This document shows, piece by piece, positions 17,112 through 26,910 of a stretch of DNA of 64,000 bases. The notes under the pieces were generated by a model. The model was not told the origin of the DNA, made no database searches, and saw only the letters and a program-made list of their open reading frames with translations. The stretch comes from Asticcacaulis sp. YBE204 (GTDB lineage Bacteria; Pseudomonadota; Alphaproteobacteria; Caulobacterales; Caulobacteraceae). Location: assembly GCF_000495855.1 (NCBI RefSeq), contig NZ_AWGF01000005.1:124001-188000 (forward strand). Reading direction: 5' to 3'. Both the position numbers and the translations under genes were made by a program. The stretch's first letter is position 1, and the number at the start of each line of letters is the position of its first letter.

Positions 17112-17717
17112 ATGAGCGCTACTGCAAAAATATCATGTTTGCGAGAATTGGCCGAGGTGTCTGCAGGACACCCCATGCGCGGCGCTATTGACGATCTCCC
17201 GGCGGGAGAGGTTGCGCTCATTCAGATGCGCGACATAAGTGCTGAGTCCGGCGTCGATTGGCCGGGGGCAATCAAAGTGGTTCCTCCCGGCAAGCGCCTA
17301 CCTGATTTCCTTCAATTGGGCGATGTCGTGTTTACGACGCGCGGTGTTCGCAATGTCGCTGCCGTAGTTGACGACGTACCCGGACCGGGCATTTGCGCGC
17401 CCAATCTGTTCGTAATCCGCCTTGCCAAGGGCGCCCCATGTCTGCCGGGATATTTAGCCTGGTACATGAACCAGCGACCCGCGCAGTCCTACTTGCAGCG
17501 CTCCGCGACGGGAAGCAGCATTTTGAATATCCGACGCGAGGTCGTCGAGATGCTTGCGGTTCCAATTCCGAGGCTTCAGGAGCAAGAGGCTATCATTGAA
17601 TTGAGTAACGCGGCCCGAGTCGAGCGACGACTGCTGCATAATTTAATCAAGAATCGTGATCAACAATTAGAGGCTCTGGCTCTTGGCTTGGCCGGAAGTG
17701 CGGAGGCTGGACTATGA
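17112..17717 (+). CDS. hsdS: Half-size type I restriction specificity subunit
   Basis: A 201-residue protein with one target-recognition domain (about 8-165) and one helical spacer at the C-terminus, about half of a normal HsdS. Motifs such as GDVVFTTRG, SATGSSILNIRREVVEMLAVPIP and LQEQEAIIELSNAA are typical of this family. A half-S could dimerise to give a palindromic target. It is the first gene of the defence operon and overlaps hsdM by ATGA. Upstream, 17044-17067 is an imperfect copy (19 of 24 bases) of the start region at 17107-17130, suggesting a small duplication at the promoter. Confidence 0.85.
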   Translation: MSATAKISCLRELAEVSAGHPMRGAIDDLPAGEVALIQMRDISAESGVDWPGAIKVVPPGKRLPDFLQLGDVVFTTRGVRNVAAVVDDVPGPGICAPNLFVIRLAKGAPCLPGYLAWYMNQRPAQSYLQRSATGSSILNIRREVVEMLAVPIPRLQEQEAIIELSNAARVERRLLHNLIKNRDQQLEALALGLAGSAEAGL

Positions 17718-19222
17718 ACGACAAGATTAAACAGGATCAGGTCAACAAGGCTGTGTGGGCAGCTTGCGATACCTTTAGAGGTACAGTGTCGCCGGACATC
17801 TACAAAGACTATGTCCTGACGATGCTCTTCCTGAAGTACATCTCCGATGTTTGGCAGGATCACTGGGACAGCTATAAAAAGCAGTATGGAGATACTCCTG
17901 ATCTCATCGCTGAATTGATGAGCAATGAGCGCTTTGTACTTCCCGATTCCGCCAACTTCTATTCGCTTTATGATCACCGGCACGAGGCCGGCAACGGCGA
18001 GCGTATCGACAAGGCGCTCCATGCCATAGAAGACGCCAACGTCGGCAAACTTCGCGATGTTTTCCAGGATATCAGCTTCAATTCCAACAAGTTGGGCGAG
18101 GAAAGCCAAAAGAACGACCTCCTCCGGCACCTATTAGAGGACTTTTTCAAGCCCGAACTCAATATGCGTCCGTCGCGTATCGGTACTCTCGATATCATTG
18201 GTAACGCCTATGAGTATCTGATCAAGAATTTTGCCGCCGATGCCGGTCGCAAAGCCGGTGAGTTTTACACGCCCCCGGAAGTCTCGGAACTCATGGCTGA
18301 AATCATGGATATGGCCGAAGGTGAAGAGGCCTGCGACCCCACCTGTGGCTCCGGCTCTCTCCTTATGAAATGTGCGCGCCAGGTGCAGGCCAAGTACAAT
18401 GGCTCGCGCAAATATGCGCTCTATGGGCAAGAATCCATCGGCAGCACCTGGGCGCTTGCCAAGATGAATATGTTTCTGCACGGCGAAGACAATCACCGCA
18501 TTGAATGGGGTGACACCATTCGTAACCCCAAGCTAATGGATGGTGACGGACGGCTTAAGCATTTCGATGTTGCGGTCGCCAATCCGCCCTTCAGCCTCGA
18601 TAAGTGGGGCGTGGATACGGCAGAGGCCGACAAATTCGGCCGGTTTAGGCGCGGGCTACCGCCGAAGACCAAGGGTGATTACGCGTTCATCCTGCACATG
18701 GTCGAAACGATGAAGCCAAAAACCGGCCGCATGGCGGTCGTGGCACCGCATGGTGTTTTGTTCCGCGGTTCAAGCGAGGGGCGTATCCGCCAGAAGCTGA
18801 TCGAGGAAAACTTGCTCGATGCCGTCATCGGCCTACCGGAAAAGCTGTTTTACGGAACCGGCATTCCCGCTTGTATCATGATCCTGCGTAAGACGAAGAA
18901 GGACAAGAATGTCTTGTTCATCGACGCCAGCCGTGAATTCAAGTCGGGGAAGAACCAAAACCAACTCGACGAAAACCACATTGCCAAGATTGTTGGAACC
19001 TACCGCTCGCGTCAATCCGTCGAGAAATATGCTTACCTCGCCACGCCTGAAGAACTGGCGGCGAACGACTATAACCTCAACATCCCCCGCTACGTGGAGA
19101 CGTTCGAAGAGGAAGCCGAGATCGACCTAATGGCGGTTCGTGCAGAGCGGCTGAAACTGAAAGCTGAACTGGCCGCGCTGGAAGACAAGATGGACGGTTA
19201 TCTCAAAGAATTGGGTTACTAA
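17714..19222 (+). CDS. hsdM: Type I restriction-modification DNA methyltransferase
   Basis: A 502-residue N6-adenine methyltransferase. The HsdM N-terminal helical domain (residues 3-150) begins with NKAVWAACDTFRG. Motif I is DPTCGSGSLL near residue 210 and motif IV NPPFS near 293. HsdM with HsdS methylates the recognition site and with HsdR forms the restriction complex. The start overlaps the half-HsdS stop, and RhuM begins right after the stop. Confidence 0.97.
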   Translation: MNDKIKQDQVNKAVWAACDTFRGTVSPDIYKDYVLTMLFLKYISDVWQDHWDSYKKQYGDTPDLIAELMSNERFVLPDSANFYSLYDHRHEAGNGERIDKALHAIEDANVGKLRDVFQDISFNSNKLGEESQKNDLLRHLLEDFFKPELNMRPSRIGTLDIIGNAYEYLIKNFAADAGRKAGEFYTPPEVSELMAEIMDMAEGEEACDPTCGSGSLLMKCARQVQAKYNGSRKYALYGQESIGSTWALAKMNMFLHGEDNHRIEWGDTIRNPKLMDGDGRLKHFDVAVANPPFSLDKWGVDTAEADKFGRFRRGLPPKTKGDYAFILHMVETMKPKTGRMAVVAPHGVLFRGSSEGRIRQKLIEENLLDAVIGLPEKLFYGTGIPACIMILRKTKKDKNVLFIDASREFKSGKNQNQLDENHIAKIVGTYRSRQSVEKYAYLATPEELAANDYNLNIPRYVETFEEEAEIDLMAVRAERLKLKAELAALEDKMDGYLKELGY

Positions 19223-20263
19223 ATGGCCGGCGAGATCATTCTTTACCAGACCGAAGACGGTCAAACTCAAATTTCGCTTCAGGCGCGGGACGGCACTGTG
19301 TGGCTCTCTCAGGCCGACATGGCTGAACTTTTCCAGTCGACGAAACAGAGCGTCAGTCTGCACGTCAGGAACATATTTGAAGAAGGCGAACTCGATCCGA
19401 GGGCAACTGTCAAAGAAAACTTGACAGTTCAAACCGAGGGCAAACGGCAGGTTTCCCGCGCAATCCAACTCTATAGCCTTCCCATTATCCTGGCTGTCGG
19501 CTTCCGCGTGCGCAGTCCGCGCGGTACGCAGTTTCGCCGCTGGGCATCGGCCGCATTGTCTGAATATCTGGTCAAGGGCTTCGTCATGAACGACGACCAG
19601 CTCAAGAACCCAGACGCCGACTATTTCGAAGAGCTTCTCGCGCGAATTCGCGACATCCGCTCATCGGAAAAGCTTTTCTACAAAAAGGTGCTCGATATCT
19701 ACGCGACCAGCGTGGATTACGATCCCCGGGATGAGGCAAGCCAGCAATTTTTCCAGACGGTGCAGAATAAGATGCACCATGCCGCGCACGGTCAAACGGC
19801 GGCGGAAACAAAGATGACGCGCGCCGACGCGGCGAAGCCCATGATGGGCCTCACAAGCTGGACGGGCGAAAAGCGCGGACAAATGCCGACTAAGGCAGAT
19901 GCACAGGTCGCCAAAAACTATCTGGCGCCGGATGAGATGGGGATGCTCAACCGTATAACGGTGGCGTTTCTTGAGTTCGCCGAAAGCATGGCGAAAAACC
20001 GCAAGCCTATGCACATGGCGGACTGGATTTCGAAACTGGATGACTTCCTCAAGCTTGGCGACCATCCTCTCCTGTCTGGCGCCGGCAGGGTGACCGCCAA
20101 GGCTGCCGCAATCAAGGTCGAGGCTGAATATGAAGCTTGGCACATTCGCGCGATCAACGAACCCAGGCCAGTCGAGCAGCATTTCATTGAGGCGGTTAGT
20201 AAGGCCAAGGCCCTGGAAGCTTCGAAGCCACGGACTGCAAATGGGAAAGGCGCAGGGTCATGA
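19223..20263 (+). CDS. rhuM: RhuM-family protein
   Basis: A 346-residue member of the RhuM family (EIILYQTEDGQTQISLQ, VWLSQADMAELFQSTKQSVS, RQVSRAIQLYSLPIILAVGFRVRSP). These proteins are frequent passengers in type I restriction operons and carry an N-terminal DNA-binding-like fold; their role is not settled. It starts at the base after hsdM ends and overlaps the full-length hsdS by four bases. Confidence 0.88.
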   Translation: MAGEIILYQTEDGQTQISLQARDGTVWLSQADMAELFQSTKQSVSLHVRNIFEEGELDPRATVKENLTVQTEGKRQVSRAIQLYSLPIILAVGFRVRSPRGTQFRRWASAALSEYLVKGFVMNDDQLKNPDADYFEELLARIRDIRSSEKLFYKKVLDIYATSVDYDPRDEASQQFFQTVQNKMHHAAHGQTAAETKMTRADAAKPMMGLTSWTGEKRGQMPTKADAQVAKNYLAPDEMGMLNRITVAFLEFAESMAKNRKPMHMADWISKLDDFLKLGDHPLLSGAGRVTAKAAAIKVEAEYEAWHIRAINEPRPVEQHFIEAVSKAKALEASKPRTANGKGAGS

Positions 20264-21486
20264 TTCCTGAGGGATGGAAACTACAGCAATTGCAGCACGT
20301 GGTACAAAAAGACCGTAAGATTTGCTACGGCATCGTTCAGCCGGGAGCGTTTGAAGAAGGTGGAATCCCTCTCATTCGCGGCAAAGATTATTCGTTTGGC
20401 TGGGCGCCAATCGAAGAATTTTTTCGAGTTTCAATAGAGATTGACCGCCCATATCGCCGCTCGAAAGTACGCCCAAAAGATTTGCTGCTTACTATCGTGG
20501 GAGCTGGAACCGGTAAGGTAGCAGCAGTCCCTGAATGGTTGGATGGCGCAAACATTACACAGACAACAGCCCGGATCGCCGTTGATCCAAGCAAAAATGA
20601 TCCTGGCTACGTTCGGGCGTTGCTCGAAAGTCGATTCGGGCAAACGGCTGTTTATCGCGCTATCAAGGGCGGAGCTCAGCCTGGCTTGAATATCGCTGAC
20701 ATTGAAATTTTCGAATTTCCATACCCCCCACTCCCTGAGCAGCGCAGAATCGCCGAAATCCTATCCACTTGGGACCGGGCGATTGAGACAGTTGCAGCGT
20801 TGATCACCAATGCCCGCGGGCAGAAAAAAGCGTTGATGCAGTCGCTCCTGATCGGCAAGAAGCGCCTGCCTGGGTATTCGGGGGAGTGGCATAACGTTGC
20901 AATGAGTAATGTTGCCGTGGAGGTATCGGAAAGAGGCTTGGACCACGCTGATGTTCCGGTGCTGTCATGCTCTAAATATGACGGCATGGTTGAATCGCTG
21001 AGTTACTTTAATAAGAAGGTCTACAGTGATGATACTTCTAACTACAAAGTCATGCGGCGTGGCACTTTTGGCTTTCCCTCAAACCACGTTGAGGAAGGTT
21101 CTATCGGCTACCAGGACATTTGTGATGTCGGGATCGTCAGCCCCATCTATTGTGTGTTTCGGGCGACTGATAGAATTGAAGATAGGTTTCTCTACAAACT
21201 GCTGAAGACCGACCACTATCGCCAAATCTTTGCCGCTGCTACCAATGCGTCGGTCGATAGGCGCGGAAGCCTGCGGTGGAAGGAATTTGCCAAGATCAAA
21301 GTGCCGGTGCCGCCGCTCGACGAACAACGAGCGATCAGCAATCTAATCGACACTGCGGAACTGAAAGAGAAGGGGTTCAGCGCTCAGCTGACCGCTCTCC
21401 GCCAAGAAAAACAGGCACTGATGCAGCAGCTATTGACCGGCATGCGCCGCGTGAAGGTCGCGACGAAGGAGGCTGCCCGTGCTTAG
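20260..21486 (+). CDS. hsdS: Type I restriction specificity subunit (full length)
   Basis: A 408-residue HsdS with two target-recognition domains (about 5-165 and 205-365) each followed by a conserved helix (PPLPEQRRIAEILSTWDRAI and PPLDEQRAISNLIDTAE). It determines which bipartite sequence is methylated and cut. The start overlaps the rhuM stop (ATGA). With the half-size HsdS upstream, the operon could make complexes of two specificities. Confidence 0.95.
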   Translation: MIPEGWKLQQLQHVVQKDRKICYGIVQPGAFEEGGIPLIRGKDYSFGWAPIEEFFRVSIEIDRPYRRSKVRPKDLLLTIVGAGTGKVAAVPEWLDGANITQTTARIAVDPSKNDPGYVRALLESRFGQTAVYRAIKGGAQPGLNIADIEIFEFPYPPLPEQRRIAEILSTWDRAIETVAALITNARGQKKALMQSLLIGKKRLPGYSGEWHNVAMSNVAVEVSERGLDHADVPVLSCSKYDGMVESLSYFNKKVYSDDTSNYKVMRRGTFGFPSNHVEEGSIGYQDICDVGIVSPIYCVFRATDRIEDRFLYKLLKTDHYRQIFAAATNASVDRRGSLRWKEFAKIKVPVPPLDEQRAISNLIDTAELKEKGFSAQLTALRQEKQALMQQLLTGMRRVKVATKEAARA

Positions 21487-22012
21487 CAAATTGGCGAAGC
21501 TCATGCTGACAGGAACATCCCTCGCGCCGGTGGCTCTGGTTTACGCCTGGGTGGTGTACACGGATGGCAAGTCGTTGGTGGCGCTGGCGTTGGTTGCCTT
21601 AGCCATTGTGCTCATTGTTATCATGGTTTCACTGCTGCGTTACTGTCGCAAACATTTGGAGCGCTCCAAATTCAAAGTGACATCAATTGAAGCGGCAGAC
21701 CGGGAATATATCACCTTCATTTTGCTCTATCTTTCGCCGTTGTTCACGGCGCAATTTGGCGATCTCAACTGGCATATTCTTATTCCGACAATGATCATTT
21801 TTATACTCGTGATCAGTACTGGCTATGGCTACCATTTTAATCCGCTGCTGGGGTTGCTTGGGTGGCATTTCTACAAAGTGAACACCGATGAAGGTGTAGC
21901 CTACGTGCTTATAACCAAGATGGAATTACGCTCCGCTCGACAATGCCTGACTGTCGGGCAATTGACCGAATACATCGTCATTGATCTTTCAGATAACGGG
22001 AGGTCGGCATGA
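21479..22012 (+). CDS. kwaA: Kiwa-like membrane protein KwaA
   Basis: A 177-residue protein with four hydrophobic segments (about 13-29, 35-54, 75-92, 98-115) and a soluble C-terminal part starting GYHFNPLLGLLGWHFYKV. Size, topology and pairing with a KwaB-like gene agree with KwaA, the membrane component of the Kiwa anti-phage system. It starts at a GTG inside the hsdS end and overlaps kwaB by four bases. The assignment rests on topology and the neighbour more than on motif identity. Confidence 0.7.
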   Translation: MLSKLAKLMLTGTSLAPVALVYAWVVYTDGKSLVALALVALAIVLIVIMVSLLRYCRKHLERSKFKVTSIEAADREYITFILLYLSPLFTAQFGDLNWHILIPTMIIFILVISTGYGYHFNPLLGLLGWHFYKVNTDEGVAYVLITKMELRSARQCLTVGQLTEYIVIDLSDNGRSA

Positions 22013-22869
22013 CCCTTCTGGCCTATTGCAAAACTAACAACGGGAACGCGGTCAAACGTATCCCCATGACCAACCCGGTTCAGAATGGACTTGAAGCGCT
22101 CTTCCTTAATCAGGAAAACGCCTTCCGTGCCGGACGCCCAAACGAAGTGGCCTTTGACGGGGATTGGAACCCCGACGAAGATGAGCTTCTGACCCTCGTC
22201 GTTTCGCAGGAAGTTGCCAACATCATTGCCGTTGCGACTGGGAACGCATTGGCATTGCCGGTTATTGATACCGCACACTTTGAAGCGGAAAACATCAGGG
22301 CGTTGTTCACCGTGGCTGGTAACGATGGAGCGCAGCGACTGCTCGTACAGCGTTTTACTGGGATGCAGTTGCTCAATCGCAAGCGCGCTTTGCTGCTGCA
22401 TGAAAACAATTTCCGTGAATTGACCGAGCCTGCCTTTACGTTGGGCGCCAGTTTGTGCTGCGTCGTTGAGAACGGTCTAATCAAATTCGACAGCTATCAT
22501 AATCTGCGTGCCATTTTTGAACTAACCGAGTTTTATCAAGAGGCCACCGACGCAGACATCGATGCGATTGCAGCTCATGCTTCTATCAACATCGCCCACT
22601 TGGCTGCGTTCAAGGAAGAGGCGACGCAAACGCTGCGAAAGCTGATACACAAAGTCATGTATTCCGGTGTTCTGGATCAGCACACGTCGCAGGAAATTCA
22701 AACTAGGGCCGCCGCGACCGGGCTTGCTTTGGTTCTCGACAACGGCATTCTTCAAGTGCCTGAAGACAAGGCTCTGGCGCGTCAGTTTTTCCGGTTTCTG
22801 GATGATAGCCTCTATGAGGCACCGCTGAGTGGTCAGCGCTACGTCACCAATTCCAAGCGCGCAATTTAG
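22009..22869 (+). CDS. kwaB: Kiwa-like protein KwaB (DUF4868 type)
   Basis: A 286-residue soluble protein whose pattern (LLVQRFTGMQLLNRKRALLLHENNF, GLIKFDSYHNLRAIFELTEFYQEATDADI, LIHKVMYSGVL) fits the DUF4868/KwaB domain as I know it. KwaB is the cytoplasmic partner of KwaA in Kiwa, where it acts on invading DNA after a membrane signal. Here it is translationally coupled to kwaA and sits between hsdS and hsdR in one operon. Confidence 0.72.
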   Translation: MTLLAYCKTNNGNAVKRIPMTNPVQNGLEALFLNQENAFRAGRPNEVAFDGDWNPDEDELLTLVVSQEVANIIAVATGNALALPVIDTAHFEAENIRALFTVAGNDGAQRLLVQRFTGMQLLNRKRALLLHENNFRELTEPAFTLGASLCCVVENGLIKFDSYHNLRAIFELTEFYQEATDADIDAIAAHASINIAHLAAFKEEATQTLRKLIHKVMYSGVLDQHTSQEIQTRAAATGLALVLDNGILQVPEDKALARQFFRFLDDSLYEAPLSGQRYVTNSKRAI

Positions 22870-22878
22870 GTGGGGAGC

Positions 22879-25800
22879 ATGCTAACCCCCAATACTGCTG
22901 AACTCTACAGCGCGCATATACCTGCCTTGGCCACATTAGTTTCCCTGGGTTGGTCTTATATGTCGGCCGCCGATTGCCTCACTGCGCGCGGGGGCAATAC
23001 GGGTGTCATTCTTCGCACGGTTCTGGTCGAGGAACTGCGTCGTCGTACCTTTGATTACAAGGGAAAAGCCTATCCGTTGTCGACCAACGCCATCGACCAG
23101 ATTGTGCGCGACCTGTCAGCCCCGGCCCTCAACGAAGGCCTGCTGAAGGCCAATGAGAAACTTTACAACGCCCTGACGCTGGGCATCACCGTCACCGAAT
23201 TCGTCGACGGCAAGAGACATAGCGTCACCGTGCCGATTATCGAATGGGGCAAGCGGACCAACAGCTTTATTGTGACCGAGGAGTTTGAGTGTCTCTCTGT
23301 CGCCGGCACCCATACGCGCCGGCCAGATATTGTCGGTTTCGTCAATGGCATCCCGCTACTGGTCATCGAAGCTAAGCGCCCCGACAGCGGAAATACCAAC
23401 AAGCCTATGGTGGAAGAGGGCATCAGCCAAATGCTACGCAACCAGGGCCAAGAGGAGATTCCCAACCTCTTCGCCTATGCGCAACTCCTAATGTCCGTCG
23501 GCATGACTGACGGCCGCTACGCCACGACGCGGACGGAGCGAAAGTTCTGGTCGCAATGGCGTGAGGAAATCTTCACTGAGGATCATTTCGTCGCCATCAA
23601 GAACGACGCACTATCAATCGATCCGCGCGCGGAAATGCTCAAAAATCACGTGTCTGAGGTACGACACCATTTTCAGCATCTGTGGAGTGATGACCAAGCG
23701 GTCACCGCTCAGGACCGGCTGCTGATCAGTCTGTGCACGCCGGAGCGGCTGCTTGACTTCGTGCGCACCTATGTCCTGTTCGATAGAAAGGTCGGCAAGA
23801 TCGTTGCGCGCCACCCCCAATATTTTGGCATCAAGGCCTTGTTGGCTCGCATCAAGGGTATACGGCCGGACGGCGGTCGTGACGGCGGCGTCATCTGGCA
23901 TACAACAGGCTCCGGCAAGAGTTTCACGATGGTTCTGCTGTGCAAGGCGCTGCTGATCGACGACGATCTAAAGGCCTGCCGCATAATTGCCGTGACCGAT
24001 AGGCGTGATCTTGAGAAACAATTAGCGGCCAACTTCGCGACCGGGGGCGCCTTTGGTTATGACAGCAAAGACGCGGCCGGGGCGAAGGCTCAATCGGGCC
24101 GGGATCTGGCAAAGCGCATAGGCCGGGGCACCGAGCGGATCATTTTCACCATCATCAACAAGTTTGCCGGCGCCGCAAAGCTGCCCGAGTGCCACAATGC
24201 GACCCCCGACATGATTGTCCTGGTTGACGAAGGCCACCGTAGCCAGGGCGGCGAAAATCATGAGCGCATGCGCAGCGCCCTGCCGAATGCCGCCTACGTG
24301 GCTTTTACCGGGACACCGCTGCTGAAGGACGACAAGACGGCCAACAAGTTCGGCCGTATCGTGCACGCTTATACCATGCAGGACGCCGTCGCCGATGGGA
24401 CGGTAACGCCCCTCTTGTATGAAGAGCGTAAGCCGATCCTCAACGTCAACGAAAAGGCCATTGATAACTGGTTCGAGAAAATCACCGACGGCCTGTCGGA
24501 AAACCAGAAGAATGATCTCAAGAAAAAATTCGGCACCAAGGGGCCGGTTTATGGTTCCGATAATCGCATCGCACTGATCGCGCTGGATATCGCCACACAC
24601 TTCAAGACCAATTTCAAAGACATGGACCTGGGCCTGAAGGGCCAATTGGCGACGGATGCAAAACGCTCCGCCATCCGGTACAAAAAGGCCCTAGACGCTA
24701 CAGGCCTTGTCTCCAGCGCAATAGTCATCTCGCCGCCGGACACACGCGAAGGACATTCCGAAGTTGACGAAGCTGAACTGCCCGAAGTGCTTCAATGGTG
24801 GATGGACAACGTAAAAATCGAGCCAGAAGAGTACGAACGCCAGGTCATTGAAGACTTCGGGACGGAGGGCCGGCCGGACATTCTGATCGTCGTGGACAAG
24901 CTTCTGACGGGCTTTGATGAACCGCGAAACGCCGTTTTGTATATCGACAAAAAGCTAGAGCAGCACAACCTTATCCAAGCGATCGCACGGGTCAATCGAC
25001 TGCACGAACAGAAGCCTTATGGACTGCTTATCGATTACCGGGGCATCCTGAAATCGCTGGATACCGCCCTGACAGAATACCAGAACCTGGCTGAAAAAAC
25101 CCAGGGCGGGTTCGAAATTGACGACATCGAAAATCTGTATACCAATGTCAGCACGGAATATAAGCGCCTGCCGGCCTTGCATGCGGAGCTGTGGAGCCAT
25201 TTTTCGTCGGTCAAGAACAGGTCCGACATCGAGCAATATCGGCGAGTCCTCGTCCCTCGGGTGGACGACCAGAGCGATGTGGATATCAACCAGAAGGCAC
25301 GTGAAGACTTCTATGAGGCACTCACTGCTTTTGGCATGTGTCTGCGTATCGCACTTGGTTCGAGGTCCTTTTTCGAGGACGGCTCCGTTTCGGAGCAACA
25401 GATCGCGACCTACAAGCGCGACCTCAAATTTTTCACTAGTTTACGTAAGATAGTCAGACAAGACGCCCAGGAAACAGTCGATTTCACGACCTACGAAGAT
25501 CAGATCCGCAAGCTAGTCGATCGCTACGTGATTGCCGAGGATGTTAAGGGTGTTGGCGGTGTCCTTATCGTCAATGACCTTGGCAAACAGACTCCACCGG
25601 AGAGCTGGACGCCTGAGAAGACACGGAATGAAACCGACATAATCCGTTCAAGGGTCCGCAAGACCATCGAACAGGCATTGGCGGACGATCCCTACGCACA
25701 GCTCTACTTCTCACAATTGTTGCAGCAGGCCATTGCCGAGGCTTCATCGCAGTTCGACCATCCCTATAAGCAATACATCCTGTTCAAGGACCTCGACGAG

Positions 25801-26136
25801 AAGCTGAAAACGAGGAAGGTGGAAGGACAGCCTTCAGCCCTTGAAAATCGCGGGCATGCCACTGCCTATTTTGGCGTGATGCGGTTGGAAGTCGGAGACG
25901 ATGTAGTAATGGGAGATCAGCAAGGTGAGTATGTCACGGCGGCATTGGACATCGAAGGTGCTGTGCGCAATGCCGTGGCTGAAAATTCCCTAAACCCGCA
26001 AAATATCGAAACCGCGATACGGAAAACCATTTTGCCTCGCCTGTACGCGCTAACTGGGTTGGACCGTGCAAAGACCATTACGGATAGAGTCGTTGAGATC
26101 ACGCGGGTTGGCATCGCGCGAGATCACGCCTCATGA
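22879..26136 (+). CDS. hsdR: Type I restriction endonuclease subunit R
   Basis: A protein of about 1085 residues with a PD-(D/E)xK nuclease region near the N-terminus (RPDIVGFVNGIPLLVIEAKRP, about 145-170), then helicase motifs: HTTGSGKSF (Walker A, near residue 340), VDEGHRSQ and VAFTGTPLL. HsdR translocates and cuts unmethylated DNA. A GTG nine bases upstream is in frame, but the ATG at 22879 has better spacing from AGGTGG. The stop overlaps the next gene (ATGA). Confidence 0.95.
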   Translation: MLTPNTAELYSAHIPALATLVSLGWSYMSAADCLTARGGNTGVILRTVLVEELRRRTFDYKGKAYPLSTNAIDQIVRDLSAPALNEGLLKANEKLYNALTLGITVTEFVDGKRHSVTVPIIEWGKRTNSFIVTEEFECLSVAGTHTRRPDIVGFVNGIPLLVIEAKRPDSGNTNKPMVEEGISQMLRNQGQEEIPNLFAYAQLLMSVGMTDGRYATTRTERKFWSQWREEIFTEDHFVAIKNDALSIDPRAEMLKNHVSEVRHHFQHLWSDDQAVTAQDRLLISLCTPERLLDFVRTYVLFDRKVGKIVARHPQYFGIKALLARIKGIRPDGGRDGGVIWHTTGSGKSFTMVLLCKALLIDDDLKACRIIAVTDRRDLEKQLAANFATGGAFGYDSKDAAGAKAQSGRDLAKRIGRGTERIIFTIINKFAGAAKLPECHNATPDMIVLVDEGHRSQGGENHERMRSALPNAAYVAFTGTPLLKDDKTANKFGRIVHAYTMQDAVADGTVTPLLYEERKPILNVNEKAIDNWFEKITDGLSENQKNDLKKKFGTKGPVYGSDNRIALIALDIATHFKTNFKDMDLGLKGQLATDAKRSAIRYKKALDATGLVSSAIVISPPDTREGHSEVDEAELPEVLQWWMDNVKIEPEEYERQVIEDFGTEGRPDILIVVDKLLTGFDEPRNAVLYIDKKLEQHNLIQAIARVNRLHEQKPYGLLIDYRGILKSLDTALTEYQNLAEKTQGGFEIDDIENLYTNVSTEYKRLPALHAELWSHFSSVKNRSDIEQYRRVLVPRVDDQSDVDINQKAREDFYEALTAFGMCLRIALGSRSFFEDGSVSEQQIATYKRDLKFFTSLRKIVRQDAQETVDFTTYEDQIRKLVDRYVIAEDVKGVGGVLIVNDLGKQTPPESWTPEKTRNETDIIRSRVRKTIEQALADDPYAQLYFSQLLQQAIAEASSQFDHPYKQYILFKDLDEKLKTRKVEGQPSALENRGHATAYFGVMRLEVGDDVVMGDQQGEYVTAALDIEGAVRNAVAENSLNPQNIETAIRKTILPRLYALTGLDRAKTITDRVVEITRVGIARDHAS

Positions 26137-26858
26137 AGGTAATGATCCGTTACGGCGACGAAATGGCTCATTGCGATGTCCTGGAGACCTCGTCCGTCAC
26201 CGCCAAAATCCGCATTCATGTTTATCCGGATGGCGCCATTGAGATCGAAGCGCCGCCGGGCAAGTCGGCGGACGAAATACAGAAGGCAGCCCAGCAGCGG
26301 GCACGTTGGGTATTTAGGCATCTTAAATCCGCAGTTGCTTCCCGCGCCCTGTCTCTGCCTCGCGAGTATGTCAGCGGGGAGAGCCATTTCTACCTCGGAC
26401 GCCGCTACAAGCTGATCATCAGTGCGGCGCCGATAGCGCAGTCCTCGGTCAAATTAACCCGTGGGCGGTTGGAGGTTGCGACCTATTCGAACGACCCTGC
26501 TGTGGTGCGAAATCGGCTACGACAGTGGTATCATGATCGGGCCGAGGACTATTTTGCACGGAAACTCGCGCACTGGACTTCGGTCTTACCCTGGGTGAAC
26601 GCAAAGCCTCCACTGAAATTGATAACGATGGCGACCCAGTGGGGCAGTTGTTCGCCCCAGGGCGAGATTCATCTCAATCCGGCACTTATAAAGGCGCCGC
26701 GTCATTGCATTGACTACGTCATTATTCACGAAGCTTGTCACCTGCTGGAGCACAATCACAGCAAGCGTTTCTATGATCTTCTGGACCGGCACATGCCTGG
26801 TTGGCAAAGTGCAAAATCTGAATTGGATAGCCTTGCGGAAATGCTACTGGTTGAATGA
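26133..26858 (+). CDS. SprT/YgjP-type zinc metallopeptidase
   Basis: A 241-residue protein of the YgjP/DUF45 metallopeptidase family. The zinc site HEACHLLEHNHSKRF lies near residue 205, preceded by WGSCSPQGEIHLNP, which is diagnostic. Members often follow hsdR in type I operons; the substrate is unknown. It is coupled to hsdR and ends the defence operon, 53 bp before a convergent operon. Confidence 0.9.
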   Translation: MKVMIRYGDEMAHCDVLETSSVTAKIRIHVYPDGAIEIEAPPGKSADEIQKAAQQRARWVFRHLKSAVASRALSLPREYVSGESHFYLGRRYKLIISAAPIAQSSVKLTRGRLEVATYSNDPAVVRNRLRQWYHDRAEDYFARKLAHWTSVLPWVNAKPPLKLITMATQWGSCSPQGEIHLNPALIKAPRHCIDYVIIHEACHLLEHNHSKRFYDLLDRHMPGWQSAKSELDSLAEMLLVE

Positions 26859-26910
26859 TAAGGACAAGTTTGCTCAGCCAATATTGATGACAGACGATTA
26901 GCAGACTGGG

